Origin: Gnetum montanum
Lineage: Eukaryota > Streptophyta > Gnetopsida > Gnetales > Gnetaceae
Direction: 5' to 3'
NCBI GenBank assembly: GCA_015680685.1
Contig: MNCI01035130.1
Coordinates: 753,510-817,509 of the forward strand
Length of the DNA stretch: 64,000 bases
Below, in pieces: positions 10,680-23,460 of this stretch (the first letter of the stretch is position 1; every line of letters begins with the position of its first letter). The translations under genes were made by a program, and so were the position numbers. Under the pieces are notes generated by a model. It did not search any database. It had not been told where the DNA came from and was given only the letters and a program-made list of their open reading frames with translations.

Positions 10680-12030
10680 TGAACTTAGGTGAACAAATGA
10701 GTCAAGTTATAAGTGATCCTCCACTAAACATGTTTGATCTCATGGATCCATACAAGATCATTAGTAGTTTGATTCTACCAATGGATCAAGTACTCATGCC
10801 CCTTCATTCAATAAGTGCTAGAAGCTTCTTTCTTCTCAAGTACAATTGTCTTGCTTTTCATTAAAGGTTTGGACTTGTCAATAGTCCTCTTCAAATAATC
10901 AATGCTATCCTCCAAGATCCCACCATCTATTAGTCCATGATAATGCACACGATTTGCAACATTTAAAAAAAATACATATTCACATCATTTGGTAACTCAC
11001 TTTCAAAAACATTATCATTAATTTTGATCTTTATCGTAAAAGGATCCATTTTTCTTAGCTTTCAACTTTTACAAGTTGATACCTCTCAATCTCTTCTTCT
11101 TCAAATGCACCCAAATAAGATCACCAACTTTAAATTCAGACTTTCTCTTGCCCTTATTACTCTTAAGAACTTTTTTCAACCTTTTTCTCAAAGTTTTACT
11201 TCACTTGAAGATGAAAATCCTTCATCTCTTAAACAAAATCAACACTTAATTAGGCTTCTCCATCAAAGCTTCTAATATTATTCACCATCTTTGTAAAAAA
11301 ATCATAATTCATCTGAAATGGGCTCTTATCAATAGCAACATGAAAAGTATTATTGTAGGTAAATTCAATATGACATAATAAGTTTTTCCACCTATTAGGC
11401 TATTATTCACATAAACATCTTAAAATATTCAGGAAAGATTTATTAACTACTTCCATTTGAGCATCAGATTATGAATGATATGTAGTAGAAAAATTCAACT
11501 TTGTCCCTAAAAGTTTTTAAAGGAACCTCCAAAAATAACTAGTAAACTTGGAGTCTCTATCACTAGCAATATTTAAAGGAGTTCTATGTAATTTCAGAAC
11601 ATCGTAGAAGAATGAATTTGCAACATGAAATTCATCATTCACCTTTTTACATAGAATGAAGTATGTCATCTTGGAGAATCTATTCATCATAATAAAGATA
11701 AAATTATTTTCACTTTTGCTCTTTGAAATCCTACTCATAAATTACATTAACATATTATCTCATAGACCCTTGAAAATTGACAAAGACATATAACGCTTAT
11801 CCATTTTTTTACATCCTTTGAATTTCAAATGTCTAATGCTGCTTCAAAAATTTGAAGACATAAGGTTATTCTAGGCCAAAAATAGTACCTACTGAGATGT
11901 TTCAATGTCTTATCTTTGCCCATGTGATCTACCATGCTACCACAATTGCTTTTAAATAAGAATTTTCCTTCTAAGGTCATAAATGGGAACATATACATTT
12001 TTATTCTTGAATAACAATACATCTTAAATA
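10680..12030 (-). pseudogene. Element A: Gypsy integrase and C-terminal region
   Basis: Minus-strand continuation of the element A polyprotein. The zinc-binding end shows DHMGKDKTLKHLSRYYFWPR (about 11880-11940). The catalytic core shows NRFSKMTYFI..KK and ASDRDSKF (about 11550-11670), the second catalytic Asp block. Then STTYH.S.DAQMEVVN follows near 11430-11500, where the third acidic residue (Glu of MEVVN) is kept. A C-terminal QLVK..IDPFTIKIKINDN stretch is at about 11010-11080. Stops and shifts interrupt all parts. Order and motifs are those of a Ty3/Gypsy integrase. Confidence 0.85.
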
Positions 12031-12089
12031 TGATAGTTCCTTCATTGTTCTATCCTACTCAAAAATGGTTCCTTTAAGCTTCTCTAAAC

Positions 12090-14270
12090 TTATCTAAAAT
12101 TTGAATAATGTTCATTCAAATCAATAAAATCATCCATATCTTCCACATGAGGTAGATTGAAATTCATCAGATGCATCCTAGATAATGCATTGGCCATCAC
12201 ATTAGCTTTTCCACTCTTGTGCTTGAGCATAAAATTGAACTCCTTTAATTGTACCATCCACTTCATGTATTTAGCACTCAACTTCTTTTTGGAATTAAGA
12301 AACTAAAGTGCTTAGTTATCGTTCACTAAAGTAATCTTCTTGGGTAACAAGTAATTATTTTAATGCTTGATTTCATGAAAAATAGCATATAACTCCTTCT
12401 CATATATGTTGTATTTTTGCCTTGACGCATTCAACTTTTCTAAAAAGAAAGCAACATACCTACTTTCTTGTGAAACCACTCCAATAATGGCAAGTCTACT
12501 TGCATTCACCTCCATCTATATCTTTTTTAGAAATTTGGTATTACAAGCATTGATTCATTGGTGATTTTTACCTTTAATAAGTTAAAGCTCCTTTGCTTCT
12601 CAACATTCCATTTGAAATTTTGATTCTTATTAAGCAAAACAGACATAGGCCAAGAAATACCACTAAAATTTTTATTGAATCTTATGTAAAAACTTGCTAA
12701 ACTAAGAAATGATCTTACCTCCTCAACATTTTTAGGAGTTTCCCAATTTCTAATAGTCTTGATCGTAGTAGCTTCTATTAAAATTTAATTTTTAGAAATC
12801 ACATGTTTTAAATATATGACCTTTCTCTTGAAGAAGTGAATCTTCTTCATATTGATCACCAAATATTCCTTCTCCAATTTAGGATACACTCTTCTTAACT
12901 GATCAAAGTACTCCTTCTCATTAGCATTGTATACCAAAATATCATCAAAGAAGATAATGCAACACTTACTACTCAAATCTTAAAGAGCATCATACATCTA
13001 ACTCATGACTATAGGTACATTTTTGAGCCCAAATGTCATCATAAATTACTCAAATAATTCATTCATGATTCTGAAATTTGTCTTCTACTCATCACTAGGG
13101 CTAATGTGAATTTGATGGTATATACTCTTCAAATCAATTTTCTAAAGACCTATGCACTAGTAATAACATTTAGGATATCATTCGTTGTTGGAATAGGAAA
13201 ACTGTACATCACTATTATGCTATTCATCATCCTCAAATCAATGCACATTCTCAATTTATCATTGTCCTTCTTTGACAAAAGCACTATTGGAATTTCATAA
13301 GATGAAATGAATTTCCTCATGAAGCCATTTGTAGGTAACTTCTTTACTTGCCATTGTAATTTAGCCTACTAATTTGGTGCGATCTGATATGTTCTCTCAT
13401 TTAGAATGATAGCACTAGGAATGAAGTCAATTTGATATTGAACATTTCTCATTTGGTGGCAATCCATCCAATTTTCTTTTGAACACCTTGGAAAATTACC
13501 TCTTCAAGCCTAGTGTACCTGTTGGAAGTCCTACATATGTAAAATCATGGTTAGAAGCAATTTTTGATATAGTCATACTACCAAAACTAGCTTCATCATG
13601 TTCCTTAATATATTCCCTCTTCCCAAGAATAATTAAGAATGCATTAAGCAAGCTTTGTTATCTCACTTGTTCAGTTATCATAAGAATCAACTCATGGATT
13701 CCTTTACGTCTAGCTACACTCCACATATTCCTTACACTATCAAATTGAGCACTATTATAAACATTTTTAAGGCCTTCCAAGAATTACATCAGCATAATCA
13801 ATTGGTAGTACATAACATTTTATAATATCATGATAACTCCTAATTTTGAAATTTATCACAAATTTCTCTCTCATCTCTTAAGAGAATTCTCTTAATAACC
13901 AATATACCTTGTAGGGTCTAGGATGAGGATTTGTTACTAAACCTAATTTATAAACTACCCTGGAAGAAATAACATTTTATTGGACTCCCCCATCAATCAA
14001 AATATTAATCTATTTCCTACTACACAAACATTTAGTCACAATTTCAAATAAAACATTTCTTGATAGATGATCTCCTCTATTCAAATATTCCATAAATGCA
14101 TAAGAATTTAATTTAGAAACTTCCTCAATTTTAGGAACATTAGGACTACCTTCCGAAAGAGCTTCTCTAGATGTCTTTTCTACTTTCATGGTTTGTACAT
14201 CCTTGCCCTTGGCTACCTTGTGAAGTGGATATTCCCATTCTTCACATTTGAAGAACTAAATCTTGGATGA
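12090..14270 (-). pseudogene. Element A: protease, reverse transcriptase and RNase H
   Basis: Read right to left. A zinc-knuckle-like KCEEWEYPLHK is at about 14225-14260. The protease has ILIDGGVQ.NVIS at about 13970-14020 (Asp-Gly-Gly in place of Asp-Ser/Thr-Gly, usual in some plant Gypsy lineages) with a downstream KLGLVTNPHPRPYK. The reverse transcriptase has the FFDDILVY catalytic motif at 12929-12952, and further upstream KLRMCIDLRMMN. RNase H has YNIYEKELYAIFHEIKH, then LVND, and ends KSGKANVMANALSR near 12165-12220. All are broken by stops and frameshifts. RT alone, at FFDD, would still have both catalytic aspartates. Confidence 0.88.
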
Positions 14271-14300
14271 GTTTATGCCTTGAGAATTATCTCTCTTACC

Positions 14301-15250
14301 TTAGTCCTTCTTGGCTTTTCCCTTCTTATCATCTTTCTCTGACTTCTTATCATGGATATCCATCTTATTTTTAGTTTTTGAATTGGGTCCCTTCTCTGAT
14401 GTGGGTCTCTTGTCCATTCCCTTTGAAGTTTGTATACTTCTATTCCCAAATCCTTTGAGCTTATTTTCTATCTTAAGATCCAAATCATAAATTTCATCAA
14501 GAGTTTGTGGCTTATAGAATAATAACTCCTACTAATATACCAGTTTTAGACATTCAAAAATGATTGAACCTTGTCCATATTTCTCCCATTTTACCTTAGC
14601 TTGATGGAATAGTTTATAAAATTGAAGGTAAAATTCCTTGATATCTTTGTCTCTTTATCTAAATAATTTTACCTTCATGATCATCTCTTATCTTTCCTAA
14701 GATTTTTAAAATTTTCTTCTCAACCTATATTTCATCAGATTTCAATCTATGATATGTTGACCATTTTTCCTCTAACAACTTTGGGATTATTTTTTCCACT
14801 ATGTTAAAGTCATACTTTCTAATCTAGATTCCACAATTGATACCCTCAATTGATTTAGTACCTCTTCCAAGTTAAAATACTTGTCAAGTACCTTTAGCCA
14901 ACTTGTAAATGCATTGGTGTTTTCTACACCATTGAAAGTCTTTAATTCCATAAACAAAAGTAGTTGAAGCATTTCTAAACACTCTAGTAAGCCTTGCTTC
15001 ATCTTCATCATCAAGCTTTCCATGAGTAGAAGTAGATGTTGAAAATGGAGCTCTTCAAACTATAACATAAGGATTAAGATTTCCTTCTCCTAGAATCGTA
15101 GACTAATGGGTTTTCACATTCTCGTAGCAAGAATGTTTTTTCTCCTTATCTATCCTCCCTCCACCTAGCTAAAAAGCCTCTTCATCATTATTTTAACGTG
15201 AATGCTCATCATCATCATAAGTTTGAATATGTTTAGGACCTACATTCCTA
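14301..15250 (-). pseudogene. Element A: gag remnant
   Basis: The capsid-like part has KTFNGVENTNAFTSWLKVLD at about 14890-14950, matching the conserved start of plant Gypsy gag (F-x-G-x-x-x-x-x-x-x-x-W). It continues through KEFYLQFYKLFHQAK near 14610-14660 and then a Lys-rich linker at 14301-14483 (SKGMDKRPTSEKGPNSKTK). The zinc knuckle and protease follow immediately. It has stops between blocks. Confidence 0.75.
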
Positions 15251-15906
15251 TCTACCATGGTACTTATCTCATATAATTATTAAAGTTTCAATTAGAAGGT
15301 AGATTTCATGCTTTCTATATCTTTGTTTAGGTCTTGAACCTATTTCTTCTTAGGATCTTTTTGAAATAGACACGAACAAATCCACAACTAAATTGTAATA
15401 GAAATATAATTAAACTCCTTGATACCAATCCATATCCAATATAAAATCATATGCTAGTAGGTTCATGATGTGAAGATCTTTAAATGAAATGGTGTTTTGA
15501 ATTACCAAGGGTATATACCTATAGACTTTATCCATAGCAAACACATATCCATCAACAAAACTAACATCAAGCCCTTAATCAAGATAGTAACCTACCAAAG
15601 CAAAACATCCAACTACTTATGAAAGTAATCTACATTGGTGGTGAAGTAAAGTTCTATTTGTATGTTGATGAAGAAAGTAAAATAAATAATAGTTGATATA
15701 TGCTTGGTTGATCTTCTTTTCCTATGTAGGACTAGGAACCAAAGTGGTAGGTTCTACTTGGGAATTTCTCAATGGCTCCTGCATTCAATTAGGTATTGGT
15801 GTTGGGTTACTTGGCACAAAATCTACCCTTCTAGTATGACCATGACCACCTCTAGTACTTACCCTAGCTAGAGATAACAACACAATGAGGAAATTAGCAA
15901 AACCTA

Positions 15907-15919
15907 TGTTCTAATACCA
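15907..15919 (-). other. Primer-binding site of element A
   Basis: On the minus strand this reads TGGTATTAGAACA, close to the TGGTATCAGAGC complement of the 3' end of plant initiator-Met tRNA. It lies right of gag, where a minus-strand element must carry it. Confidence 0.75.
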
Positions 15920-15921
15920 AC

Positions 15922-16228
15922 TTCTAACACCCTTTTTCCTAAGACTTAGATTGGAGAGAATCCCATTTGGTAAAACTTCTAATGAATGATTTTTTATGGT
16001 AAGGAATCAAGATAATGAATGAACTCATAGCAGGAGAAAACAAAGAAACCTAATGTGAAGTCAAAACCCAAGAACCAAGAGGAAACTAAATAGCAGAAGA
16101 AAAGAAATTCATAGATTTATGATAAAAACTAAATCTAACTACATAGAGAATAATGATAAATTACAAATTTCAATCTATATAAACATATATAATTAGTAGG
16201 ATATGATAGATCAAATTCATAAATGATC
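15922..16228 (-). mobile_element. 5' LTR fragment of element A (right part unresolved)
   Basis: Adjacent to the PBS, starting near CTTCTAACACCC. A different-looking block (from about 16229, TGTTGGCGACTG) begins before any U3 or TATA is reached, so the LTR is probably interrupted. The assembly gap beyond prevents a full view. Confidence 0.4.
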
Positions 16229-17200
16229 TGTTGGCGACTGTTTGGGACATGATCGCCAATGAGTATCCTCGAACAGGATTTAGGTGCTTGCTGGTCTCTG
16301 GCAACACCAAGGCCCAGATACCTCCAAATAGACTCAGTAGTTAATGTGAGTATGTGTGTATGTGTTGTTGTGAAAAATGAAACAATTGGGTTGTGTGTAA
16401 ACTATAAATGACTTATCTTAAAGAGATTCAGCTAACTTTGCAAAGTACTTTGAGTTGTTGAGAGTTCCTATTCTGTTCAATTGCCTAGTCTATGCGGTCC
16501 TTATAATACCTACTTGTAACAAATAAAGTTTTGTAAAAACATTTGAGCACAACTNNNNNNNNNNNNNNNNNNNNNNNNNNNNNNNNNNNNNNNNNNNNNN
16601 NNNNNNNNNNNNNNNNNNNNNNNNNNNNNNNNNNNNNNNNNNNNNNNNNNNNNNNNNNNNNNNNNNNNNNNNNNNNNNNNNNNNNNNNNNNNNNNNNNNN
16701 NNNNNNNNNNNNNNNNNNNNNNNNNNNNNNNNNNNNNNNNNNNNNNNNNNNNNNNNNNNNNNNNNNNNNNNNNNNNNNNNNNNNNNNNNNNNNNNNNNNN
16801 NNNNNNNNNNNNNNNNNNNNNNNNNNNNNNNNNNNNNNNNNNNNNNNNNNNNNNNNNNNNNNNNNNNNNNNNNNNNNNNNNNNNNNNNNNNNNNNNNNNN
16901 NNNNNNNNNNNNNNNNNNNNNNNNNNNNNNNNNNNNNNNNNNNNNNNNNNNNNNNNNNNNNNNNNNNNNNNNNNNNNNNNNNNNNNNNNNNNNNNNNNNN
17001 NNNNNNNNNNNNAAAAAAAAAGCATAACTCACAAGACTATGAAAAAGAGGCTGAAATGTTGTCTTTAACAAGTCATCTTACAAGCAATCTTTCACAATGT
17101 CTTCTTTACAAAATGCTCTTCCCCCTTAGCCACCAAGACCCTTGAAGCCTTTTTATAGGGTCTCATATTTTCAAATGAGGAATAATGTATAATAAAATGC
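16229..17200 (-). mobile_element. Possible LTR insertion spanning the assembly gap
   Basis: The block has higher GC than its flanks. Right of the gap, the minus strand has a TATA-like ACCCTATAAAAAGGC (about 17150-17162). With the U5-like left part this would make a minus-strand LTR cut by the gap. Boundaries and identity are not established. Confidence 0.3.
16555..17012. other. Assembly gap (458 N)
   Basis: Run of N. Any reading frame across it is meaningless. Confidence 1.
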
Positions 17201-20200
17201 TAAAGTGCCAAATACATATATAGCCAAAGCTTAAAATTTGAAACATAAAATCATCAATAAAACTAAAAATAACTCAATGAACCATCCAAGAACTCTAAAT
17301 TCCTTCCAATCTAATCAATGTGTAAATAAAATAGTTATTAATATAAAATTGAGTGAGAAACCTTGGTACCATTTCCAATTGATGAATGGGTAGATCTCAT
17401 GGAAGTTAGAAGGAGAATGTCTAACCTGCAAAACATATTAGTTCAAGAACATCTAATTAAGAAAATAAAAATATCACCAAATATTCTACCACAATACATT
17501 ATCAATACAATGAATTTTCTTATTCCAACATGTTAGCAAAGAAACCCAACCAATAACCTAGATTAAACAACCACAAAAATCCAAACCAAACATTAGTAAC
17601 TTAAATGAATTACCACTCCATCCATCAACCTACAAATATGTGTTAGCATTGCACTTGTACTTTTTCAAATATGTGTTAAAGTTGGCATGTGTACTTTTTC
17701 AAATTTCAAAGCCAAAATTTCTTCAAATCAAATATCAAATTACCATGCACATGGATTTATTATTAGTCTCAAACTAAATATAAAGTGTTTTAAAGAATTA
17801 CTTCATATGTTACTAAACATACTAGTGCTAGAGGTGTCAAACATGACTTACCTCGAATGTTTTGATGACATTAAATAAAAAGGATTAATGCGACATGGAA
17901 TCATCCTCTTATGTAGGATGGGACCTACAATGAAATCCACACTGATGTATCCTACCAGGAGATAATAACCAAACATATTTAGGAAGCCCATCTCCAATTA
18001 GTAATACAAACTCAGTGCTAGCTCCTACAACCTAATAACCACTAAACATATAAACATAATATACCAAACATTGATGATGGTGGGATTCAAAACATCAACT
18101 AACATGAATAAACAATCGAGAGATCCAAAAATGTAAGAAGTCCTGAAACAAGAAAAAATCCAACAACGACCGCAAGCTAAAGTTAAGATTATAATAATTC
18201 CAATTTTACAAATTAAGCATAACAAAGTCAAAAGGGGAATAAACCAAGTACCAATGATAAGACAAGTAGTAACACAATAATTACAAGGTACCATATCTAA
18301 ATCATGATGTCACATAACCAAACTACTATTTTAACATAAGGTATTAAGGCCTCTATCAATTCCAAAATTAATTCTAGAGTTAGATCATTGTCTAAATGCA
18401 TAACAATGAGTAAAATTATTATAACTGTAGCATTACTTTAAATTTTCTAATGATTTTAGATTTGTATATAAGATAATATCCATATCTAGTTCTATTAAAA
18501 ATATATGAAAATATCTATTAGAAATAGAGAGATATTAAGCCATGAATCTGGGCTTATAAAATCAAGCTGAAACATGAATAGAAAAAGTAGCTAAGAGTGT
18601 ATAAATCATAATTCCTTGATGAAATATCCTTTTTGGATAATTTCAAAATGATATTCAATTGAACATTCATCATAATACACAATTAAAGTTTTAGATCAAC
18701 ATCTATTACAATCTAGGAGATATGGATTTTTAAATTGACACTATAAAAATTAATGTAATTTTAGATACTATAAAAAGATAAATTTATAACTCATTCAAAA
18801 ACATAATTTTCTAATTAATTATAGTTGGATATAAAAAATAATACATATAAAAATATGCATGTGAAAGTTTATAGTTTTATTCTTTATAATTCTAGAGATA
18901 TGGCCTTCTAAAACTACATTATAAAAATTTCTATAATTTCAGATAGGTCTTAATGTTAGCTTATAATGCAAAATTTACTATGAGTTTTAAGGTGATTATT
19001 TTTAAAAAATTTAATAAGTTTTCATAAGAATTTTAAAAACCTATATCTCAAATCCTAATTCAAATGTATGTAAAAGATAAAAATGTTTTACTAAGTGCAT
19101 CTATTATACCAATGTAGTTTTCTATATCTTGAAATCCTAGATCCAAAAATAGAAATTATAGGACAAAAAAAAAAAGAGAAACAACAAATCAAGAAATTCC
19201 ATAGATCCATAAAATATTATATAAAATTAAAATCATAAAATTTATCTTCTCACATGTTAAAATAATCCCAAATCTGCTACAAATATGCATAAAATCTAAG
19301 AGATTAATTTGCAAAGCCATCCCACAAAATTGTTGGTAAAATTCTTACAAAATCCATTCCTATAAGCAAAAAAAATAAATAATGAAATTAATATCAAATT
19401 TTGCACCTTCATGAGTGCTAACCCTCTAACAATTTTTCGAAACATGTCAAGGATGATAATGGTAATTATCATTTCTAATCCTTCCATGTAGGTCAAAATA
19501 ATGAAGGATATGTACTCTCATGATGAGTGTAAGCTACTTATATGCTAATGGTAGTAATGTCCATCATCAACATTAACAAAATGTAAAACTATCCCTAGAA
19601 AGAACTAATCTAGCATGTCTCCAATCCTCCTCCTTCCTTATCCTAATTTGAGATTGGCACTGATGGAGTGTTGTATTTTTTTTCTAATTTAATGAAAAAT
19701 ATACTCTTATAGTATTTTGAGAGAACATGTACTATATTGATACATTCAAAAATATTAATCCAAAGAAACCAAAACCATGCTTTGCTACTACTGCTTTGAC
19801 TACAGAAATATAAAATATAATACCCATCAAGAATTCATATTACAAGCTTAGAAAATGAAAGTAAGAGACAATCTTCTTTCATTAATCGATTTCAATCAAG
19901 TAAAGCCAAAACACAATGTCTTGAAATGTAATTAAATTAAAAGATATTAAACAAAGAGCTTGGAATCATTGAACATCATGAAATAAAATCTTTGCACAAA
20001 TCCTCCAAAAATAAAGAATACATCAAATAGAAAAGCTAGTAGCAATGATAGGATGTCATGTCCATTTCTCCTATTTATAACAAAATGAAAAAAAATGAAA
20101 AAAATAGATACTACCGAAATCCTTGAAAATGGCTCATGCTAACAAGTTGATTCAAGTATTTTTATAAATGCATCAATAAAAAGCAATGTCATAGTGCATG

Positions 20201-21320
20201 ATGTACAATTTATCTTAAGAGCCCTAATTTCTTTTCTACATTGGATTTGAATTAGGGTTTCCTTTATGCATACATTTCAACTATGCTAGAGAGTACTAAT
20301 TTTAATTATAGCAATAGATAACATACCATGTCAATAGTAGAGAAACTAGAGGAAGTGGCAAAGAGATAGGTAAAGTTGGTGGTAGTGAAGGTAACTTCCA
20401 ACACCAACAAAGAGGCTAGTAGTAGTTATAGCAATGTCAAATGGTGGTAAGAGCCTGACAATAGTGTAAATGGCATGAAACAATGATGAAGAGTCCAACA
20501 AAGTCATTGGTGAAGGTCTTACAACTAGAACTTAAACAAGGCTCTTTGTTAAAGGTGAAGATGAGAGTTGATATGCCTAGGGTCTATGTCATCATGGAAA
20601 TAAACAAGGTATTTATGATTTGAAACTAAATTTTATTCAAAGAAACTATTTTTGTTTAAAGAGAACATGTTATTTTATTATGGCAAGATAATTAGTATAA
20701 GAGTAGGTTGATTGGTTGTTAGATTTTCAATCAAGGTATTAGATATTAGAATATCTATAAAAATATTATATAATTATTTTTAATTGTTGCCTTTCAAACT
20801 TGATTTTAGAGTGTCATATTTTAACAAAAAGTGGAAAAAATACACATTCAAATAAAAACATAGGAAAGAATTAACGTAAAGAAAATTCACACACTTTTGA
20901 AAATATACAAATATTTGGAAAACAAAACTTATAAACCTATTGAACATAGGAAATTTATTTATAAATATTAACATAACATAATAAGAAATTAAATGTTTTA
21001 AAAATTTTAAAAACTAAAATGGTAAACATATTGAATAAAAATTTCATTTCAAAATATTGAATAAAAAAATCATTTCAAGATACTTGAAGATGACATGTTT
21101 ACGATTACATGTATTCCTTTTTAGAATTACCTTTGAAATGAATGGTAACTTGCAAATGGTATATTTTGTTGCTACTTAAATTGTATTAGGATTGACTTTA
21201 AAATTATGAAGTTAATATGTTCTAGAATAAATATCTCAAATTATGATGAAAATCATAACATTACTAAATCAATGACACATGAATCCATCTTATAATGAGA
21301 TTAGGATTTAGATTAAATCA
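17200..21320. other. No recognisable gene
   Basis: Very AT-rich sequence with no ORF above about 90 codons, no retroelement motif and no clear repeat that I can see. Probably ancient degraded repeat DNA. Confidence 0.55.
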
Positions 21321-21329
21321 ATTGATAGG

Positions 21330-23460
21330 GAATGCCAGGAATGTTCTTTATTCTTCAAGGATCTCCTCTCAATGATAGTGTGGAGGAAGGATCATGCATA
21401 TGATATTTTGAATTCTCAATACCTTTACCTTCTGCAGAGTATTATGCCAAATCCTAATAAGATCAATATTTGATAAAAAATTGAGTTTGTTGATCCTATT
21501 AATAGCAGACCAATGCATCCTATTAATAATGTATTCAAAGAAAAGAGATCCTATATGAGTAGAAGGAAAGATGAGCCTATTAAAAATAGAAAACCTAAAA
21601 AAAAATCAAAAACTAAATTAGTTTATCATCCTAACAATATTCTATCCATCTTGTATATTGATTGATGCAAGAAGAGCTATATGAAAAGTATTATAGCTAG
21701 TGATATTATGACTTTGCAATTTGATATGCATAATGAGTGATAATGATCTAAGTTCATATATTATACATGAATTTGAATCAAATAATGTTATCTAAAATGG
21801 AAATCATGTAGTGAAGATAATGAAATATTTTTTTCTTAATATTTGTAAGAAGGCTTGGCATACAATTCATGAGATTTCTAGTAGTGCATTCTACAATCAC
21901 TTATGTAATTTCAAGAATGGACATGTGTTCTTTAAGCATGGAAACATAGGAAAGGTCAAGCCAAAATATAGTAATATTGCAATAATAATGATTCTTAATA
22001 GAATTTTTGATGAGATGATTGAGTAGTTAGTATTAGAATTTAGGTAGGTTCTGAGAGATGAAACATTTGAACAAATTAGAATGTTTCCTATGACTATGAG
22101 TTAATGAATTTTAGTGAAAAATTACATTAATAATGAATTATATGACTTGGCATTACCACCAATTAGAAAAATTTAGTTATCAAATATATTTAATGAATAT
22201 TGTTCAAATGTAAGTTTCATTAGAAAAAATGATTTCTCAATTTGTAGAAATTATTATAAATTGGTCAAAAGAAAGAAATGCATGAAGGATCATTTGGAAA
22301 GAGGTATAATTTAAAGGAAGCTTCAAATTCATTATGAATATGTAACCATGTGAAGAAACACATACTACATTCATAGGGATCTAGCAACAAGGTAGCCTAC
22401 AAATTACCTAAGTATAATTCATGATAAAATGAATAAGTCAAAAACTTAATTTCCAAAACTGTTAATTTTGCATATGAATGTTCTTAAGAAAAAGAGGTTT
22501 CAAATATTCCTGGAAGGAATTCTAGTTAAAGAATTGGGATATGAAGGTTTTGTGAATTTTAGTCCATTTTATACATATATGGATTCCCAATTTACCTTTA
22601 CATATTTGTCAAAGTACCTGAGGGATTTGGAGGATGATCCTACTAATAGGTATGGTGATATTATGATGAAATAATGCAATTCTAGAAGATGTTCGCTTAT
22701 GGTAGTACTACTCAAGCATTCTAAAATGGAACATGGAGAACAATATTAGGTAGATGATGTCAACGAAAATAATCAAAAATCTCTTTTTAAGTCATTACTT
22801 GCTATACTTTTTCTACAAATGGATAACTGTGAAGGAGATAACATGAATAAATATGTTTTTATTTATTTGTTGTTACTTACAACATGAAGAATTATTAAGA
22901 TCATAGAGTTGAGCTTTCTCCTAGTAGGGCATTTGCATGAGGATATTAATGAAAGCTTTGAAAGACTATTAAAGCATTTGAGAGAAAAGGACATAATTCA
23001 TTTGCCAAAACTTATGGATATGTATAATGTTATACATAAAGATAGTAAAAGTAACTACACTCCATGTTACATTGATATGGTATATGACTTCAAGGAATTC
23101 CTAGAAAGATACATATTAAATCAAGTAAAGAGCCTTTATAGAACACAACATATTCATTATATCAAATTCTACCTTGAGAAGGGTATTCCTATGATAATTT
23201 AAAAACAAAATATTAGGGAGAAAAATTGGTCTAAACTATTTGAGTTATGGGAAACTATTAATGGATATCTGATTCTTTCAAGAGATTAATCAAATATCTT
23301 GGGTATAACATTTGATCAAATAGAGTACATAGAAATGATTATAGATTGCAGTACATCCCACATCAAGGTATGTGATGAGTTGATGGAAGGCCTTCAGGAA
23401 AATGATAGGCTAGGGTGGAGCTAAAGAATTAGTTATTGGAAAAAATATTTAGAAAATTAA
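21330..23460 (+). pseudogene. DUF7869-family protein, pseudogene
   Basis: A long, broken but colinear match to plant proteins with a DUF7869 domain. The N-terminal part has ICKKAWHTIHEISSSAFYNH and HGNIGK (about 21840-21960). A middle part carries YYKLVKRKK, HYEYVTM..NTYYIHRDLA and NYLSIIHDKMNKSKT (about 22240-22450). The domain itself has LVKELGYEGFVNFSPFY, YLSKYLRDLEDDP, LQMDNCEGDNMNKYVF (about 22812-22860) and FLLVGHLHEDINESFERL (about 22915-22970). The tail continues to about 23460. The family is of unknown biochemical role; the D-N-C and G-H-x-H-E-D blocks recall metal-binding nuclease/transposase folds, which is only my inference. At least five stops or shifts make it dead. There are no obvious introns. 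Confidence 0.75.

Noticed and set aside
16490-17145. Long ORFs on both strands around 16.5-17.1 kb
   Set aside because: They consist of the N gap translated as X; there is no sequence to support them.
20221-20600. Possible small gene near 20.4 kb suggested by GGTGGTAGTGAAGG-rich wording
   Set aside because: No open frame of useful length and no motif; low-complexity wording only.
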